Assembly: GCF_900108225.1 (NCBI RefSeq)
Contig: NZ_FNUZ01000004.1
Span: 248,001-312,000 of the forward strand
Source: Thalassococcus halodurans
GTDB lineage: Bacteria > Pseudomonadota > Alphaproteobacteria > Rhodobacterales > Rhodobacteraceae
Direction of reading: 5' to 3'
Length of the DNA stretch: 64,000 nucleotides
Under the pieces are notes generated by a model that did no database searches, was not told the DNA's origin, and saw only the letters and a program-made list of their open reading frames with translations. How positions within the stretch are numbered: position 1 is the first letter of the stretch; each line of letters begins with the position of its first letter. Of the stretch, positions 1 to 8,135 are shown in pieces. Both the position numbers and the translations under genes were made by a program.

Positions 1-48
1 CGTAGCACAGCCGCCGATTAGGGCGCCTGTTAGCGTTTTGATATTCAT
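1..48 (-). CDS. Start of a probable CbtA cobalt-transport protein (partial)
   Basis: Only the first 16 codons are inside the window (reads MNIKTLTGALIGGCAT, then the edge). The ATG lies 17 bases after the cbtB stop on the same strand. The start of a hydrophobic N-terminus fits the first membrane segment of CbtA, the multi-span partner normally encoded directly after CbtB. Identity rests on position and hydrophobicity, not on a diagnostic motif; another membrane or lipoprotein-like product is possible. It would be co-transcribed with cbtB under the upstream cobalamin riboswitch. Confidence 0.4.
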   Translation of the reverse strand, partial: MNIKTLTGALIGGCAT

Positions 49-65
49 GGGATGTCAGCTGTGCG

Positions 66-242
66 TCAGTGGCAGGGGAAGCCGGTGCCGTGACGGATGT
101 CGTGTGCCGCGTCGTGCAGCGTAGCGGACTGCGCGTGACCAGCAAGGAACACGATACCCATACCCAGGAACGCTGTCAGGACGATGCCCATCAGGCCGGA
201 TTGAGCGGTTGCAGTGCTGCGAGTTGCGATGGTCTGCGACAT
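66..242 (-). CDS. cbtB: CbtB small cobalt transporter subunit
   Basis: A 58-residue protein with a polar N-terminus, one membrane span (about residues 17-36, rich in Gly/Leu/Val/Phe) and a His-rich tail with HDAAHDIRH followed by a final Phe-Pro-Cys-His. One span plus a C-terminal His cluster is the hallmark of CbtB, which works with CbtA in cobalt uptake for B12 synthesis. An AGGAG ribosome site sits a few bases before the ATG and a cobalamin riboswitch lies just upstream. Role in Co2+ import is inferred from the family and from the riboswitch control. Confidence 0.85.
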   Translation of the reverse strand: MSQTIATRSTATAQSGLMGIVLTAFLGMGIVFLAGHAQSATLHDAAHDIRHGTGFPCH

Positions 243-297
243 ATTTCTTTACTCCTGGACCGTCACACCCGACGGCTGTTTGGGTTTCATTTGGCGT

Positions 298-480
298 GGC
301 CGGTCTCCTGACTCTCGGGTCGTCGCGGGCCTTTCCCCTTCCCACCAAGCACCAAGGCTTCGGCAGTGGGTCTTTGAAAGGTCGCTCGCCGCATACAGTC
401 GCGGGGGCGGTCTGGGTTTACTGGTTGATTATCCCTGTTCCCGAATTAAGCTCCTTCCCTTCAGGGTTGGAACACCACGC
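298..480 (-). promoter_or_regulatory. Cobalamin riboswitch upstream of cbtB
   Basis: Read on the minus strand, the region ends with the B12 box (AGTCAGGAGACCGGCC). It is preceded by the other conserved blocks: GGTGTTCC at the 5' end, TTAATTCGGGAA, CGCCCCCGCGACTGTA, CCACTG and GGGAAGG. A short hairpin (CCGTC/GACGG) lies between the B12 box and the AGGAG site of cbtB, so control may act on translation as well as transcription. It would shut down cobalt import when adenosylcobalamin is plentiful. The outer limits are estimated from the motif blocks. Confidence 0.93.
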
Positions 481-570
481 GTCTTTATCCCGCCGAGGGT
501 GCTACCCAGTCAATAGCGAAACCGAATTTATAGCGCGTCAAAGCGACATAGGTCGCATCGGTCACACCAC

Positions 571-906
571 CTAGCCCGGAATTCTGGCGATCGCTTTGAA
601 CCGCAGGTCGCCCAGAACGCGGGCGTCTTCGAAATCGCCTGTGTCCGAGTCGCGATAGTGACGCAGAAACCTATCGATCAGCTCTGCATCCGCGTCGGTC
701 AAGTCACCGAAAAGATAGGCGGTTTTTCCCGCGCTTCTGACGGCTACAGTTGACGGTCGGGTGCACCCAGACATGCAGTCGCGCTTAGCGACCACAACGT
801 CCTTGTGATCAGCGGCCAACCTTTCACGCAACGTGTCGGCAAATCCTGCAAGCCCCATGGGACATGAGGTGCAGACCGTGACAGTGATGGCCGCATGTTT
901 GCTCAT
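571..906 (-). CDS. DUF1636 thioredoxin-like ferredoxin-type protein (distal copy)
   Basis: A 111-residue protein. The N-terminal VTVCTSCPMG and a central RDCMSGC give two pairs of cysteines, the spacing expected of a thioredoxin-fold [2Fe-2S] ferredoxin-like protein. DUF1636 proteins recur in cobalamin clusters and are thought to deal with cobalt or redox chemistry; the exact job is not established. The start is the ATG that overlaps the cobA stop by four bases (ATGA). It is the last gene of the long cob operon. A second, divergent DUF1636 gene is the first gene of the same operon, about 12.7 kb upstream. Confidence 0.8.
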   Translation of the reverse strand: MSKHAAITVTVCTSCPMGLAGFADTLRERLAADHKDVVVAKRDCMSGCTRPSTVAVRSAGKTAYLFGDLTDADAELIDRFLRHYRDSDTGDFEDARVLGDLRFKAIARIPG

Positions 907-1619
907 GTGGCAAGCGGCCCGTACAGGATCAGCGCAGGCTGATCGCCGATTTCGCGTTCCAACTGGTCGGACAGGGATCGAATCGTGTGGCGCTCGATAT
1001 TTTGCTCCGGTGTGCTGACCGCCTCGGCCAAAAGGGCGGGGGTATCCTCGGGCAGGCCCGCATCGCACAGCATCGCGGCCAGTTTCGGGAAGGTCCGTTT
1101 GCCCATGAACACAACGGTCGAAGCCGCCGGATCGGCCAGTGCGGCAAGGTTCATGTTTTCGGGCAACTGACCGGTCACATCATGACCGGTGATAAACTGC
1201 ACGCGGCGTGCCGTCAGTCGGCGGGTCAGCGGAATGCCCGCCGCCGCAGCGGCCGCAATGGCGGACGGGATGCCGGGGATGATCTCATACGGAATGCCGG
1301 CTTCACGCAGCGCGGTGATTTCTTCTTCCAGTCGGCCGAAAATACCGCTGTCACCGGATTTCAGTCGCACAACGTGTTGGTCTTGTAGCGCGTAATCCAC
1401 CAGCAAACGGCTGACGTGGTCCTGTTTGGGCGATGGCCGACCGGCCCGTTTTCCCACGGCAACCAGATCGGCCCCGCTGCGCACGTAGCTTAGGATCGGG
1501 CCTGACGACAGGTCATCAAACAGCACCGCATCGGCGCGCTTGAGACGGTCCACGGCCTTGAGTGTCAGAAGCTCGGGATCGCCCGGACCGGAACTCACAA
1601 AGCTGACGAGGCGTGTCAT
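903..1619 (-). CDS. cobA: Uroporphyrinogen-III C-methyltransferase CobA
   Basis: A 238-residue tetrapyrrole methylase. It transfers two methyl groups from SAM to uroporphyrinogen III (C2 and C7) to give precorrin-2, the entry step of the corrin branch. Visible motifs: the glycine-rich SAM loop GPGDPELLTLKA (residues 11-22), RLKSGDSGIFGR (85-96) and IIPGIPSA (113-120). The length is that of a stand-alone SUMT, with no CysG dehydrogenase/chelatase domain. Both ends overlap neighbours by four bases, so translation is coupled within the operon. Being almost last in the operon although first in the pathway is common in this family. Confidence 0.93.
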   Translation of the reverse strand: MTRLVSFVSSGPGDPELLTLKAVDRLKRADAVLFDDLSSGPILSYVRSGADLVAVGKRAGRPSPKQDHVSRLLVDYALQDQHVVRLKSGDSGIFGRLEEEITALREAGIPYEIIPGIPSAIAAAAAAGIPLTRRLTARRVQFITGHDVTGQLPENMNLAALADPAASTVVFMGKRTFPKLAAMLCDAGLPEDTPALLAEAVSTPEQNIERHTIRSLSDQLEREIGDQPALILYGPLAT

Positions 1620-2926
1620 GCGGTTTCCTCTTGCGTGATCAGGTGAAAGAACGTGCCCGAGGCATGGCCCCGATGCGATCCGGTTTCGGGGACAAGGTTG
1701 CCGTCCGCGTCGCGCACCTCGGCCAGTGGCGCGTCGGGTTGTTCCAGAATGGTCGAGTAGTGGAATTCATGGCCGCGCAGGGCGGTGTCCACCGCAAAGC
1801 CGGGTAGCGGCGCCTGAAGCACGGCGCGGCGATAACCCAGATGAAATTTGCGCTTTTCATAGCTGGTCACCAGCCCGAGCAGCCCGAGCATCTGGTGACG
1901 CGAGCCGGTTTTGTCGATCAACGCCTCGCCCAAGGCCATGTAACCACCGCATTCCCCGTGAACGGGACGCGTTTCTGCGTGACGGCGCACGCCCGCGCGG
2001 AAGGTTTCGGCGGCGGCCAATTGACCGGCGTGCAGTTCAGGGTAGCCGCCGGGCAGCCACACAATATCGGCGTCCGCCGCAGGGGCCTCATTCGCTAGGG
2101 GCGAGAAGGGCAGGATTTCAGCGCCTGCATCGTGCCAGCCTTCCAGCAGATGCGGATAGGTGAACGAAAACGCCGCATCACGCGCAATGGCGATGCGCTG
2201 TGCCGGAGGTTTCGGCAAAGCAGAGGGCGTCTTGGGCAGGGCATGGCCCGCCGCCGCAGCGCGCAAGGCGTCCAGATCAACATGGTCGCGCAGGAATGTC
2301 GCGTAGTCGGCGATGGCTTCATCCAGATCAGGATGTTCGACCGCTTGGATCAGGCCCAGATGCCGTTCCGGCAGGGTCAAGTCACCACGACGGGGCAAGA
2401 CGCCCAGAACCGGCAAACCCGCGCGTTCCATCCCCAAACGTGTCAGCCGTTCATGTCGGGGCGACGCGACGCGATTCAGGATCACACCGGCAAAGGGTAG
2501 ATCGGGCAGATAGGTGCGGAAACCCAGCGCTGTCGCCGCAGCAGACTGCGCCTGCCCACCAACGTCCAGCACCAGAACCACGGGCCAGCCCATGGCCTGT
2601 GCGGTTTCGGCGCTGCTGCCGAAGCCCTGCTGGCCGCGTGTCGCAACGCCGTCGAACAGGCCCATCGACCCTTCGGCCACACAGATATCAGCGCCCTTCG
2701 CACGGGCCGAGATGGCTTGCCACAGCTTCGGCCCCATGGCCCAGCCGTCCAGATTGAAACTGGGTCGTCCGCAAGCGGCCTGATGAAAAGCCGGATCGAT
2801 ATAATCGGGGCCTGACTTGAATGGCTGCACGGCAAGTCCATCATCCGCCAATGCGCGGAGCAGGCCCAGCATGACCGTGGTTTTACCAGTGCCCGACGAC
2901 GGTGCAGAGATCAGCAGACCTTTCAT
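1616..2926 (-). CDS. cobB: Hydrogenobyrinic acid a,c-diamide synthase CobB
   Basis: A 436-residue, ATP-dependent, glutamine-hydrolysing amidase that amidates the a and c side chains of hydrogenobyrinic acid, making the substrate of CobN-type cobalt insertion. The N-terminal P-loop [11 protein letters not shown] (residues 8-17) belongs to the dethiobiotin-synthetase-like ATPase half. The C-terminal class-I glutaminase half carries the nucleophile in HGECGGYM (Cys326) and a late His in the GHEFHYS segment. The proline-rich linker at about 230-243 separates the two halves. Length is typical. It overlaps cobM upstream and cobA downstream by four bases. Confidence 0.94.
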   Translation of the reverse strand: MKGLLISAPSSGTGKTTVMLGLLRALADDGLAVQPFKSGPDYIDPAFHQAACGRPSFNLDGWAMGPKLWQAISARAKGADICVAEGSMGLFDGVATRGQQGFGSSAETAQAMGWPVVLVLDVGGQAQSAAATALGFRTYLPDLPFAGVILNRVASPRHERLTRLGMERAGLPVLGVLPRRGDLTLPERHLGLIQAVEHPDLDEAIADYATFLRDHVDLDALRAAAAGHALPKTPSALPKPPAQRIAIARDAAFSFTYPHLLEGWHDAGAEILPFSPLANEAPAADADIVWLPGGYPELHAGQLAAAETFRAGVRRHAETRPVHGECGGYMALGEALIDKTGSRHQMLGLLGLVTSYEKRKFHLGYRRAVLQAPLPGFAVDTALRGHEFHYSTILEQPDAPLAEVRDADGNLVPETGSHRGHASGTFFHLITQEETA

Positions 2927-3732
2927 GATGTGCCCTGACCTTCGGTATCATCGGACCAACTGGCCCACGGGCTGTCGGCGCTTTGCGGGCGGTAACGGCG
3001 GTCGTAATCCACCGCATAAAGGCAGCTTTCGTCAAAACCTTCGCCCTTCAGCGCGGGGCCGACAAGGATCAGGGCTGTGCGTTGGATGTTGTCACCCAGT
3101 TTGTCCTGAATGTCGGCCAGTGTGCCGCGCAGGATGGTCTCGTCCGGCCAGCTTGCGCGATAAACCACGGCGACAGGGCAATCCGCGCCATAGGCGGGTG
3201 TGAGGTCATCGACGACTTTGGCAAGGTTCTGGATCGACAGGTGAATGGCCAGCGTCGCGCCGGTTGCGGCAAAATTGGTCAGCGTTTCGCCTTCAGGCAT
3301 CGACGATGCGCGACCGGGCGTGCGGGTCAGCACCACGGATTGCGCCAGACCCGGCAGGGTCAGTTCTGCGCCCAAGGCAGCAGCGGCGGCAGCAAAGGCC
3401 GGCACACCGGGGGTGACGGAGACGGGAATGCCCTCGGCCCGCAGGCGGCGCAACTGTTCGCCCATGGCGGACCAGACCGACAGATCACCGGAATGCAGCC
3501 GCGCCACGTCTTGCCCCGCATCATGTGCACGGCGGATTTCGGCTACGATCTGATCCAGATCCATCGACGCCGTGTTCACGATACGGGCGTTGGGTGGGCA
3601 ATGTTCCAGAATGGCCTGCGGCACCAGCGATCCGGCGTAGAGGCAGACCGGACAACTGGCGATGATATCGCGGCCGCGCAGGGTCAGAAGGTCGGGCGCG
3701 CCGGGACCGGCGCCGATGAAATGTACGGTCAT
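2923..3732 (-). CDS. cobM: Precorrin-4 C11-methyltransferase CobM
   Basis: A 269-residue tetrapyrrole methylase that adds the C11 methyl group to precorrin-4. It begins [20 protein letters not shown], the usual CobM/CbiF start with the SAM-binding GPGAPDLLT loop, followed by LYAGSLVP, which separates CobM from CobA, CobI and Cob[11 protein letters not shown] is the second methylase motif. The roughly 30-residue polar tail ending in EGQGTS is longer than the catalytic core needs. Four-base overlaps link it to cobE and cobB. Confidence 0.93.
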   Translation of the reverse strand: MTVHFIGAGPGAPDLLTLRGRDIIASCPVCLYAGSLVPQAILEHCPPNARIVNTASMDLDQIVAEIRRAHDAGQDVARLHSGDLSVWSAMGEQLRRLRAEGIPVSVTPGVPAFAAAAAALGAELTLPGLAQSVVLTRTPGRASSMPEGETLTNFAATGATLAIHLSIQNLAKVVDDLTPAYGADCPVAVVYRASWPDETILRGTLADIQDKLGDNIQRTALILVGPALKGEGFDESCLYAVDYDRRYRPQSADSPWASWSDDTEGQGTS

Positions 3733-4097
3733 GATGTGGCTCCTTGGGCCAGCGCGCAGGTCGAAAGACGGTCCTGCGCATGCAATCGCGGGGTCAGAAG
3801 GCGTGCACCGGGGCCTGCGGCGGCAAGGGCGGATGCCTCGGCCACAGACCCCGTTGCGCGTTCTTGGATCGCGCGGGCGGATTGGGTGATGGTTTTCTGC
3901 TGTGTCAGTGCCTCTGCCGTCACGGGAACGACGGGCAGGGCAAGGGTTGTTGCCAGTTCTTGTAACGTGCCTGCCTTATCATCGGCTGTGGCCAAGGCGT
4001 CGGGCGACACGCCTGTGGCTTCGCAGGCCTGTTTCAGCGCGTCGCGCAAACTGTCCTGTCCGGCACGTGTCGAGAATCCGAAACCCGCAACGATCAT
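3729..4097 (-). CDS. cobE: CobE, CbiG-C-terminal-domain cobalamin protein
   Basis: A 122-residue protein starting [13 protein letters not shown], the characteristic start of CobE and of the C-terminal domain of CbiG. Conserved KAGT and the late LLTPR segment also match. CobE is required for the aerobic pathway around the precorrin-4/5 ring-contraction steps; its precise chemistry is unclear. The ATG overlapping the cobL stop (ATGA) is chosen; the frame is open 14 codons further upstream, but that would run into cobL. Confidence 0.85.
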   Translation of the reverse strand: MIVAGFGFSTRAGQDSLRDALKQACEATGVSPDALATADDKAGTLQELATTLALPVVPVTAEALTQQKTITQSARAIQERATGSVAEASALAAAGPGARLLTPRLHAQDRLSTCALAQGATS

Positions 4098-5290
4098 AGC
4101 TGAACGCTCCATTGCGTGATCGGGTAAGATGCGCGCCACCCGCGTTTCGGGCCGATGGGCACGGCATTGGCAATCTCGATGCGCATCAGGCTACCGCCAA
4201 GGCGTGCATGCGTCTGCGTCAGCAGCGCTTCGCTTTCCAGCGTGACGGCGTTGGCAACGATACGCGTGCCTTTGGGCAGGGTTTCCAAAAAGGTGATCAG
4301 CTCTTGCGACAGGCCGCCGCCCACGAAAACGACGTCTGGTGGTGTTAAGTCGCGCAGCGCATCGGGTGCTTTGCCCTCGACCACGGTCAAACGGCCAACG
4401 CCCAGACGGTCCGCGTTGTCGCGGATGCGCACGGCGCGGTCGGCACGGGGTTCGATTGCAGTCGCATTCAGGGTCGGGTCTGTCAAAAGCCATTCTATCC
4501 CAATCGAGCCAGAGCCGCCGCCGATGTCCCAGAGATGTTCGAACGGTCGCGGGGCCAGTGCCGACAGGGTCAGCGCGCGGATCGGTTGCTTGGTGATCTG
4601 GCCATCGCTGTCAAACCAGTCATCCGCCCGACCAGAGGCAAGCGGCATCACCGCGCCGTCGCCCTTGATCTCAAGCGCGATGCAAACGGGATGTGCGAAA
4701 CTGCCATTGCCCAGATCACGCGCCACAGCTTCGGTGGTCTGTTCACGCGGGCCATTCAGGGCCTCCAGCACCGTGCAGGGGGTGTCCCCAAATCCGGCAT
4801 CTGTCAGATAGGTACCAAGCGCCGCCACCGCATCACCATCGCGCAAGGTGGCGATGATCCGGCGACCAGTTGTCAGATGGGGACGCAGGGCCGTCAGCGG
4901 GGTGGCATGCAGCCCAAGGCAAAGCGTTTTTTCCAGCGGCCAGCCAAGCCGCGCCGCCGCCAGTGAAAACACCGATTGCCCCGAAAAGGCCCGCCATTCG
5001 CTGCGGTCCAACTGTTTGGCCAGCACCGAACCCGCACCGAACCAGAACGGATCACCTGAGGCCAGAACCACGGTAGGTTTGCCGCGGCGTTTCATCAACA
5101 GATCAACGCCATCGGAATAGGGCACCGGCCATTCGATCCGCTCGGTTCCCACGTCGGGCAGCAGCGACAGATGACGCGCGGCGCCCATGATGCATTCTGC
5201 GCTTTCCAGCACGTCGCGGCTTGCCTTGCACAGGCCGTCCGGTCCATCTTCGCCCAAACCGATTACGGTCAACCACGGAGTATCAGCCAT
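4094..5290 (-). CDS. cobL: Precorrin-6Y C5,15-methyltransferase (decarboxylating) CobL
   Basis: A 398-residue two-domain enzyme. The N-terminal half is a tetrapyrrole methylase (WLTVIGLGEDGPDGL near the start; LASGDPFWFG). The C-terminal half is a Rossmann methyltransferase with HLWDIGGGSGSIGIEWL and the downstream VFVGGGLSQEL. Together they methylate C5 and C15 and remove the C12 acetate carboxyl, giving precorrin-8. The start (MADTPWLTVIG) is placed by homology; the open frame extends upstream antisense to cobK. The first bases overlap the 5' end of cobK on the other strand, so the two genes are divergent and nested. Confidence 0.93.
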   Translation of the reverse strand: MADTPWLTVIGLGEDGPDGLCKASRDVLESAECIMGAARHLSLLPDVGTERIEWPVPYSDGVDLLMKRRGKPTVVLASGDPFWFGAGSVLAKQLDRSEWRAFSGQSVFSLAAARLGWPLEKTLCLGLHATPLTALRPHLTTGRRIIATLRDGDAVAALGTYLTDAGFGDTPCTVLEALNGPREQTTEAVARDLGNGSFAHPVCIALEIKGDGAVMPLASGRADDWFDSDGQITKQPIRALTLSALAPRPFEHLWDIGGGSGSIGIEWLLTDPTLNATAIEPRADRAVRIRDNADRLGVGRLTVVEGKAPDALRDLTPPDVVFVGGGLSQELITFLETLPKGTRIVANAVTLESEALLTQTHARLGGSLMRIEIANAVPIGPKRGWRASYPITQWSVQL

Positions 5291-6044
5291 CGACCCGAAC
5301 CTCCTGATCCTTGGCGGCACCACCGAGGGCCGCAGCCTGTGCACCGTTCTGGCAGACGCCGGCGTGCGCGGCACTGTTTCCATGGCCGGACGCGTTGCGC
5401 GGCCCGCACCGCAGGGCATGCCGCTGCGCGTCGGTGGCTTTGGCGGGGCCGAAGGGCTGGCCCGCTATCTGCGCGACAATGCGATCACCCATGTGATTGA
5501 TGCAACGCATCCCTTTGCCGCGCAAATGAGCTGCAACGCTATCGCGGCCTGCGCAGAAACGGGCGTTCCGCTTTTGGCCTACACCCGTGCGCCGTGGCAG
5601 CCCGAGGACGGCGATCAATGGACCCACGTCGCGGACATTGCCGGAGCGGTCGACGCGCTGAAAGGTCCGCGAAAACGTGTGTTGCTGGCTGTCGGGCGTA
5701 TGCATCTGTCCGACTTTACCGTGAACCCGCAGCATGCCTACGTCTTGCGTCTGGTTGACCCGCCCAGCGAAGCTTTGGGCTTTCCTGAAGCGACGGTCAT
5801 CGTGGATCGCGGGCCCTTTACGCTCGAAGGCGACAGGGCGCTGATGGAAGAACACGGGATCGATCTTGTCGTGTCCAAAAATGCCGGTGGCAAAGGTGCC
5901 GAGGCCAAGATCATTGCCGCACGTCAACTGGGCGTTCCGGTCATTATGATCGACCGACCCGCAATCCCGCCGCGCACCGAAGCGCATAGCATTGATGACG
6001 TGAAGCGCTGGCTGGGTCATGCTTTGACGGACCTTGGCGTGTAG
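5187..6044 (+). CDS. cobK: Precorrin-6A reductase CobK, encoded against the operon
   Basis: NAD(P)H-dependent reductase converting precorrin-6A to 6B (6Y). Family signatures: LLILGGTTEGRSL at the start of the conserved part, VIDATHPFAAQMS, LAVGRMHLSDF and VVSKNAGGKGAEAKI. It is the only plus-strand gene within the minus-strand cob operon, overlapping cobL at its 5' end and cobJ at its 3' end. Start is uncertain: the first ATG (5187) gives about 35 extra residues antisense to cobL, TTG occurs at 5226, and no ATG/GTG/TTG lies where the conserved protein begins (about 5280-5300, where a GTA is found). The coordinates give the longest reading. Confidence 0.88.
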   Translation: MMHSALSSTSRLALHRPSGPSSPKPITVNHGVSAIDPNLLILGGTTEGRSLCTVLADAGVRGTVSMAGRVARPAPQGMPLRVGGFGGAEGLARYLRDNAITHVIDATHPFAAQMSCNAIAACAETGVPLLAYTRAPWQPEDGDQWTHVADIAGAVDALKGPRKRVLLAVGRMHLSDFTVNPQHAYVLRLVDPPSEALGFPEATVIVDRGPFTLEGDRALMEEHGIDLVVSKNAGGKGAEAKIIAARQLGVPVIMIDRPAIPPRTEAHSIDDVKRWLGHALTDLGV

Positions 6045-6769
6045 ACAATCGGCGCGCCGTCGCGTTCGATGATGCGCGTCGTGGATGAACCGACCAGAAC
6101 CATAGTTCGCATATCCGCCATTTCCGGCGTGCATTCGGTCAAGGGAACCACACTCAGCTGTTCGTCGGGCGTGGACACCGCGCGCGCGAATATAACGGGC
6201 CGCGCGTCTCCGCAGGCGTCCTGAAGGATACGCAGCGTTTTCTCGAACCCTTCGGGGCGGGATTTCGACCGCGGATTATAGAACGCCATGGCGAAATCCG
6301 CCTCTGCCGCAAGACGCAGACGTTTTTCGATCAGCGCCCATGGCTTAAGGTTGTCGCTGAGGTTGATGGCGCAGAAATCATGGCCCAAAGGCGCGCCCGC
6401 GCGGGCGGCGGCGGCCAGCATCGCGGTAATACCTGGCAGTACCTGAATATCCAGATTGCGCCATTCCTCGGGGCCAGCCTCGACCGCCTCGAACACGGCG
6501 GATGCCATGGCAAAAACACCCGGATCACCGGACGACACAACAACCACGTTCCGGCCTTCGCTGGCCATCTCAAGCGCATGACGCGACCGGTCGATTTCCA
6601 CACGGTTGTCCGAGGGATGCAGCGTCAAACCTGGGCGTTCCGCAACCCGAGCCACGTAAGGAATATAGCCCACCACGTCGGTGGCCTTCGCCAAAGCGGC
6701 GCTGACTTCGGGGGTCACCAAGGTTTCCGAACCGGGGCCAAGGCCCGCGATCACCACAGAGCCGGTCAT
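6017..6769 (-). CDS. cobJ: Precorrin-3B C17-methyltransferase CobJ
   Basis: A 250-residue tetrapyrrole methylase that drives ring contraction of precorrin-3B to precorrin-4. It starts MTGSVVIAGLGPGSETLVTP and carries VVGYIPYV, VVVSSGDPGVFAMA, FCAINLSDNLKPW and FAMAFYNPRSKSRP, all typical of CobJ/CbiH. The start is the ATG that overlaps the cobI stop by four bases; 39 further codons upstream are only antisense or shadow sequence. Its 3' end overlaps the convergent cobK by 28 bases. Length equals that of a stand-alone CobJ with no fused partner. Confidence 0.93.
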   Translation of the reverse strand: MTGSVVIAGLGPGSETLVTPEVSAALAKATDVVGYIPYVARVAERPGLTLHPSDNRVEIDRSRHALEMASEGRNVVVVSSGDPGVFAMASAVFEAVEAGPEEWRNLDIQVLPGITAMLAAAARAGAPLGHDFCAINLSDNLKPWALIEKRLRLAAEADFAMAFYNPRSKSRPEGFEKTLRILQDACGDARPVIFARAVSTPDEQLSVVPLTECTPEMADMRTMVLVGSSTTRIIERDGAPIVYTPRSVKA

Positions 6770-7509
6770 GGGCGTCTCCCGTTGCCGTGAACCACGATGA
6801 TCGAGAAGTAGGGCGTGACCTTTTCCCCCGCATCGGCAAGCTTTTGAACCGTCTGATCGGCCATGGCCGCGTATTCCACCAGCCAAGCGGCGTCAAAGCG
6901 ACCGGAGCGGCGCAGGGCGTTGCGGATTTTGTCGATGTTGCGCCCGATCTTCATGATCACCAGCGCATCGGCCTTTTCCATATGCTCGACCAAGGCATCT
7001 TCGGGCAGAGTGCCCATCAGAACGCTCAGCACATCGTCGCCCCACGTGATGGGCACGCCGGTGGCTGTCCAAGCGGCGCTCATCCCTGTGATGGCGGGCA
7101 CGACCTGAACGGGGCAGTCGTCTTTCAGGCGCGTGTAAAGATGCATGAACGAGCCGTAGAAGAACGGATCACCTTCGCTGACGATGACCACCTCGTGCCC
7201 TGCGTTCGACAAGTCCCGCAGGTGTGCGGCGCTTTCTTCGTAAAAGGCCGACAGCATTTCGTTATAGCGCGGGTCTGTCAGCGGGATTTCCGTGGTGACC
7301 GGATATTCCATGGGAATTTCCGTCACATCCGCGTGAAGCATATCGCCGATGATACGACGCGCCTGACCGGTGCGGCCCGCTTTGCGGAAATGCGCCACAT
7401 GGGTCGCATTGCGCAGCAGGCGGTCTGCCTTGACCGACATCAGTTCGGGATCGCCGGGGCCAAGTCCTACACCCCAGATCATCCCCTGCTTTGTCTCGGG
7501 CGCGCTCAT
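6766..7509 (-). CDS. cobI: Precorrin-2 C20-methyltransferase CobI
   Basis: A 247-residue methylase adding the C20 methyl group to precorrin-2. The N-terminus (MSAPETKQGMIWGVGLGPGD, then PELMSVKA) holds the SAM loop; VIVSEGDPFFYGSFMHLY and the ITGMSAAWTATG segment are CobI/CbiL features. The ATG overlaps the cobH stop by four bases; an internal ATG nine codons later is less likely. Upstream open frame is shadow sequence of cobH. It lies in the methylase run cobH-cobI-cobJ. Confidence 0.93.
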   Translation of the reverse strand: MSAPETKQGMIWGVGLGPGDPELMSVKADRLLRNATHVAHFRKAGRTGQARRIIGDMLHADVTEIPMEYPVTTEIPLTDPRYNEMLSAFYEESAAHLRDLSNAGHEVVIVSEGDPFFYGSFMHLYTRLKDDCPVQVVPAITGMSAAWTATGVPITWGDDVLSVLMGTLPEDALVEHMEKADALVIMKIGRNIDKIRNALRRSGRFDAAWLVEYAAMADQTVQKLADAGEKVTPYFSIIVVHGNGRRP

Positions 7510-8135
7510 TCCTTGCGGCTCGCAATGGCGTTGATCGCGGCAACGGTGATCGCGGAGCCACCCAGACGTCCTTCGACGATCAGGCTGGGCACCGGTTGAT
7601 CGGTCCAAAGCGCATCCTTGCTTTCCCGCGCACCGACAAAACCCACAGGGCAGCCGATGATCGCAGCAGGGCGCGGACAATCGGGATCTTCCAGCATGTT
7701 CAACAGGTGGAACAGTGCGGTGGGCGCGTTGCCGATGGCCACCAGCGCGCCTTCCAGATGCGGACGCCACAGTTCAAGCGCGGCGGCTGAACGTGTGTTC
7801 CCCATCTCGCGCGCCATTTCGGGAACTTTCGGATCGCGCAGGGTGCAGATGACGGCGTTATCTGCGGGCAGACGAGGACGCGTGACGCCTTCAGACACCA
7901 TATAGGCATCACACAGGATCGGCGCACCGTTTTCCAATGCAGCGCGGGCGGCCTTGGCGAAACCGGGGGACATATGCACATGCTCTTCCAGCCCGACCAT
8001 GCCTGCCGCGTGGATCATTCGTACCGCGATGGGTTCCTCATCGGCGTCGAAACGCGCCAGATTGGCCTCGGCCCGGATCGTGGCAAAGCTTTCGGCATAG
8101 ATCGCAGCGCCGTCTTTTTCGTAGGTGTAAGGCAT
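7506..8135 (-). CDS. cobH: Precorrin-8X methylmutase CobH
   Basis: A 209-residue isomerase that moves the methyl group from C11 to C12, giving hydrogenobyrinic acid. Signatures: YAESFATIRAEA, VRMIHAAGMVGL (with the catalytic His), IGNAPTALFHLL and CPVGFVGARESK. It directly abuts the cobG stop and overlaps cobI by four bases. Length is normal for the family. Confidence 0.94.
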   Translation of the reverse strand: MPYTYEKDGAAIYAESFATIRAEANLARFDADEEPIAVRMIHAAGMVGLEEHVHMSPGFAKAARAALENGAPILCDAYMVSEGVTRPRLPADNAVICTLRDPKVPEMAREMGNTRSAAALELWRPHLEGALVAIGNAPTALFHLLNMLEDPDCPRPAAIIGCPVGFVGARESKDALWTDQPVPSLIVEGRLGGSAITVAAINAIASRKE

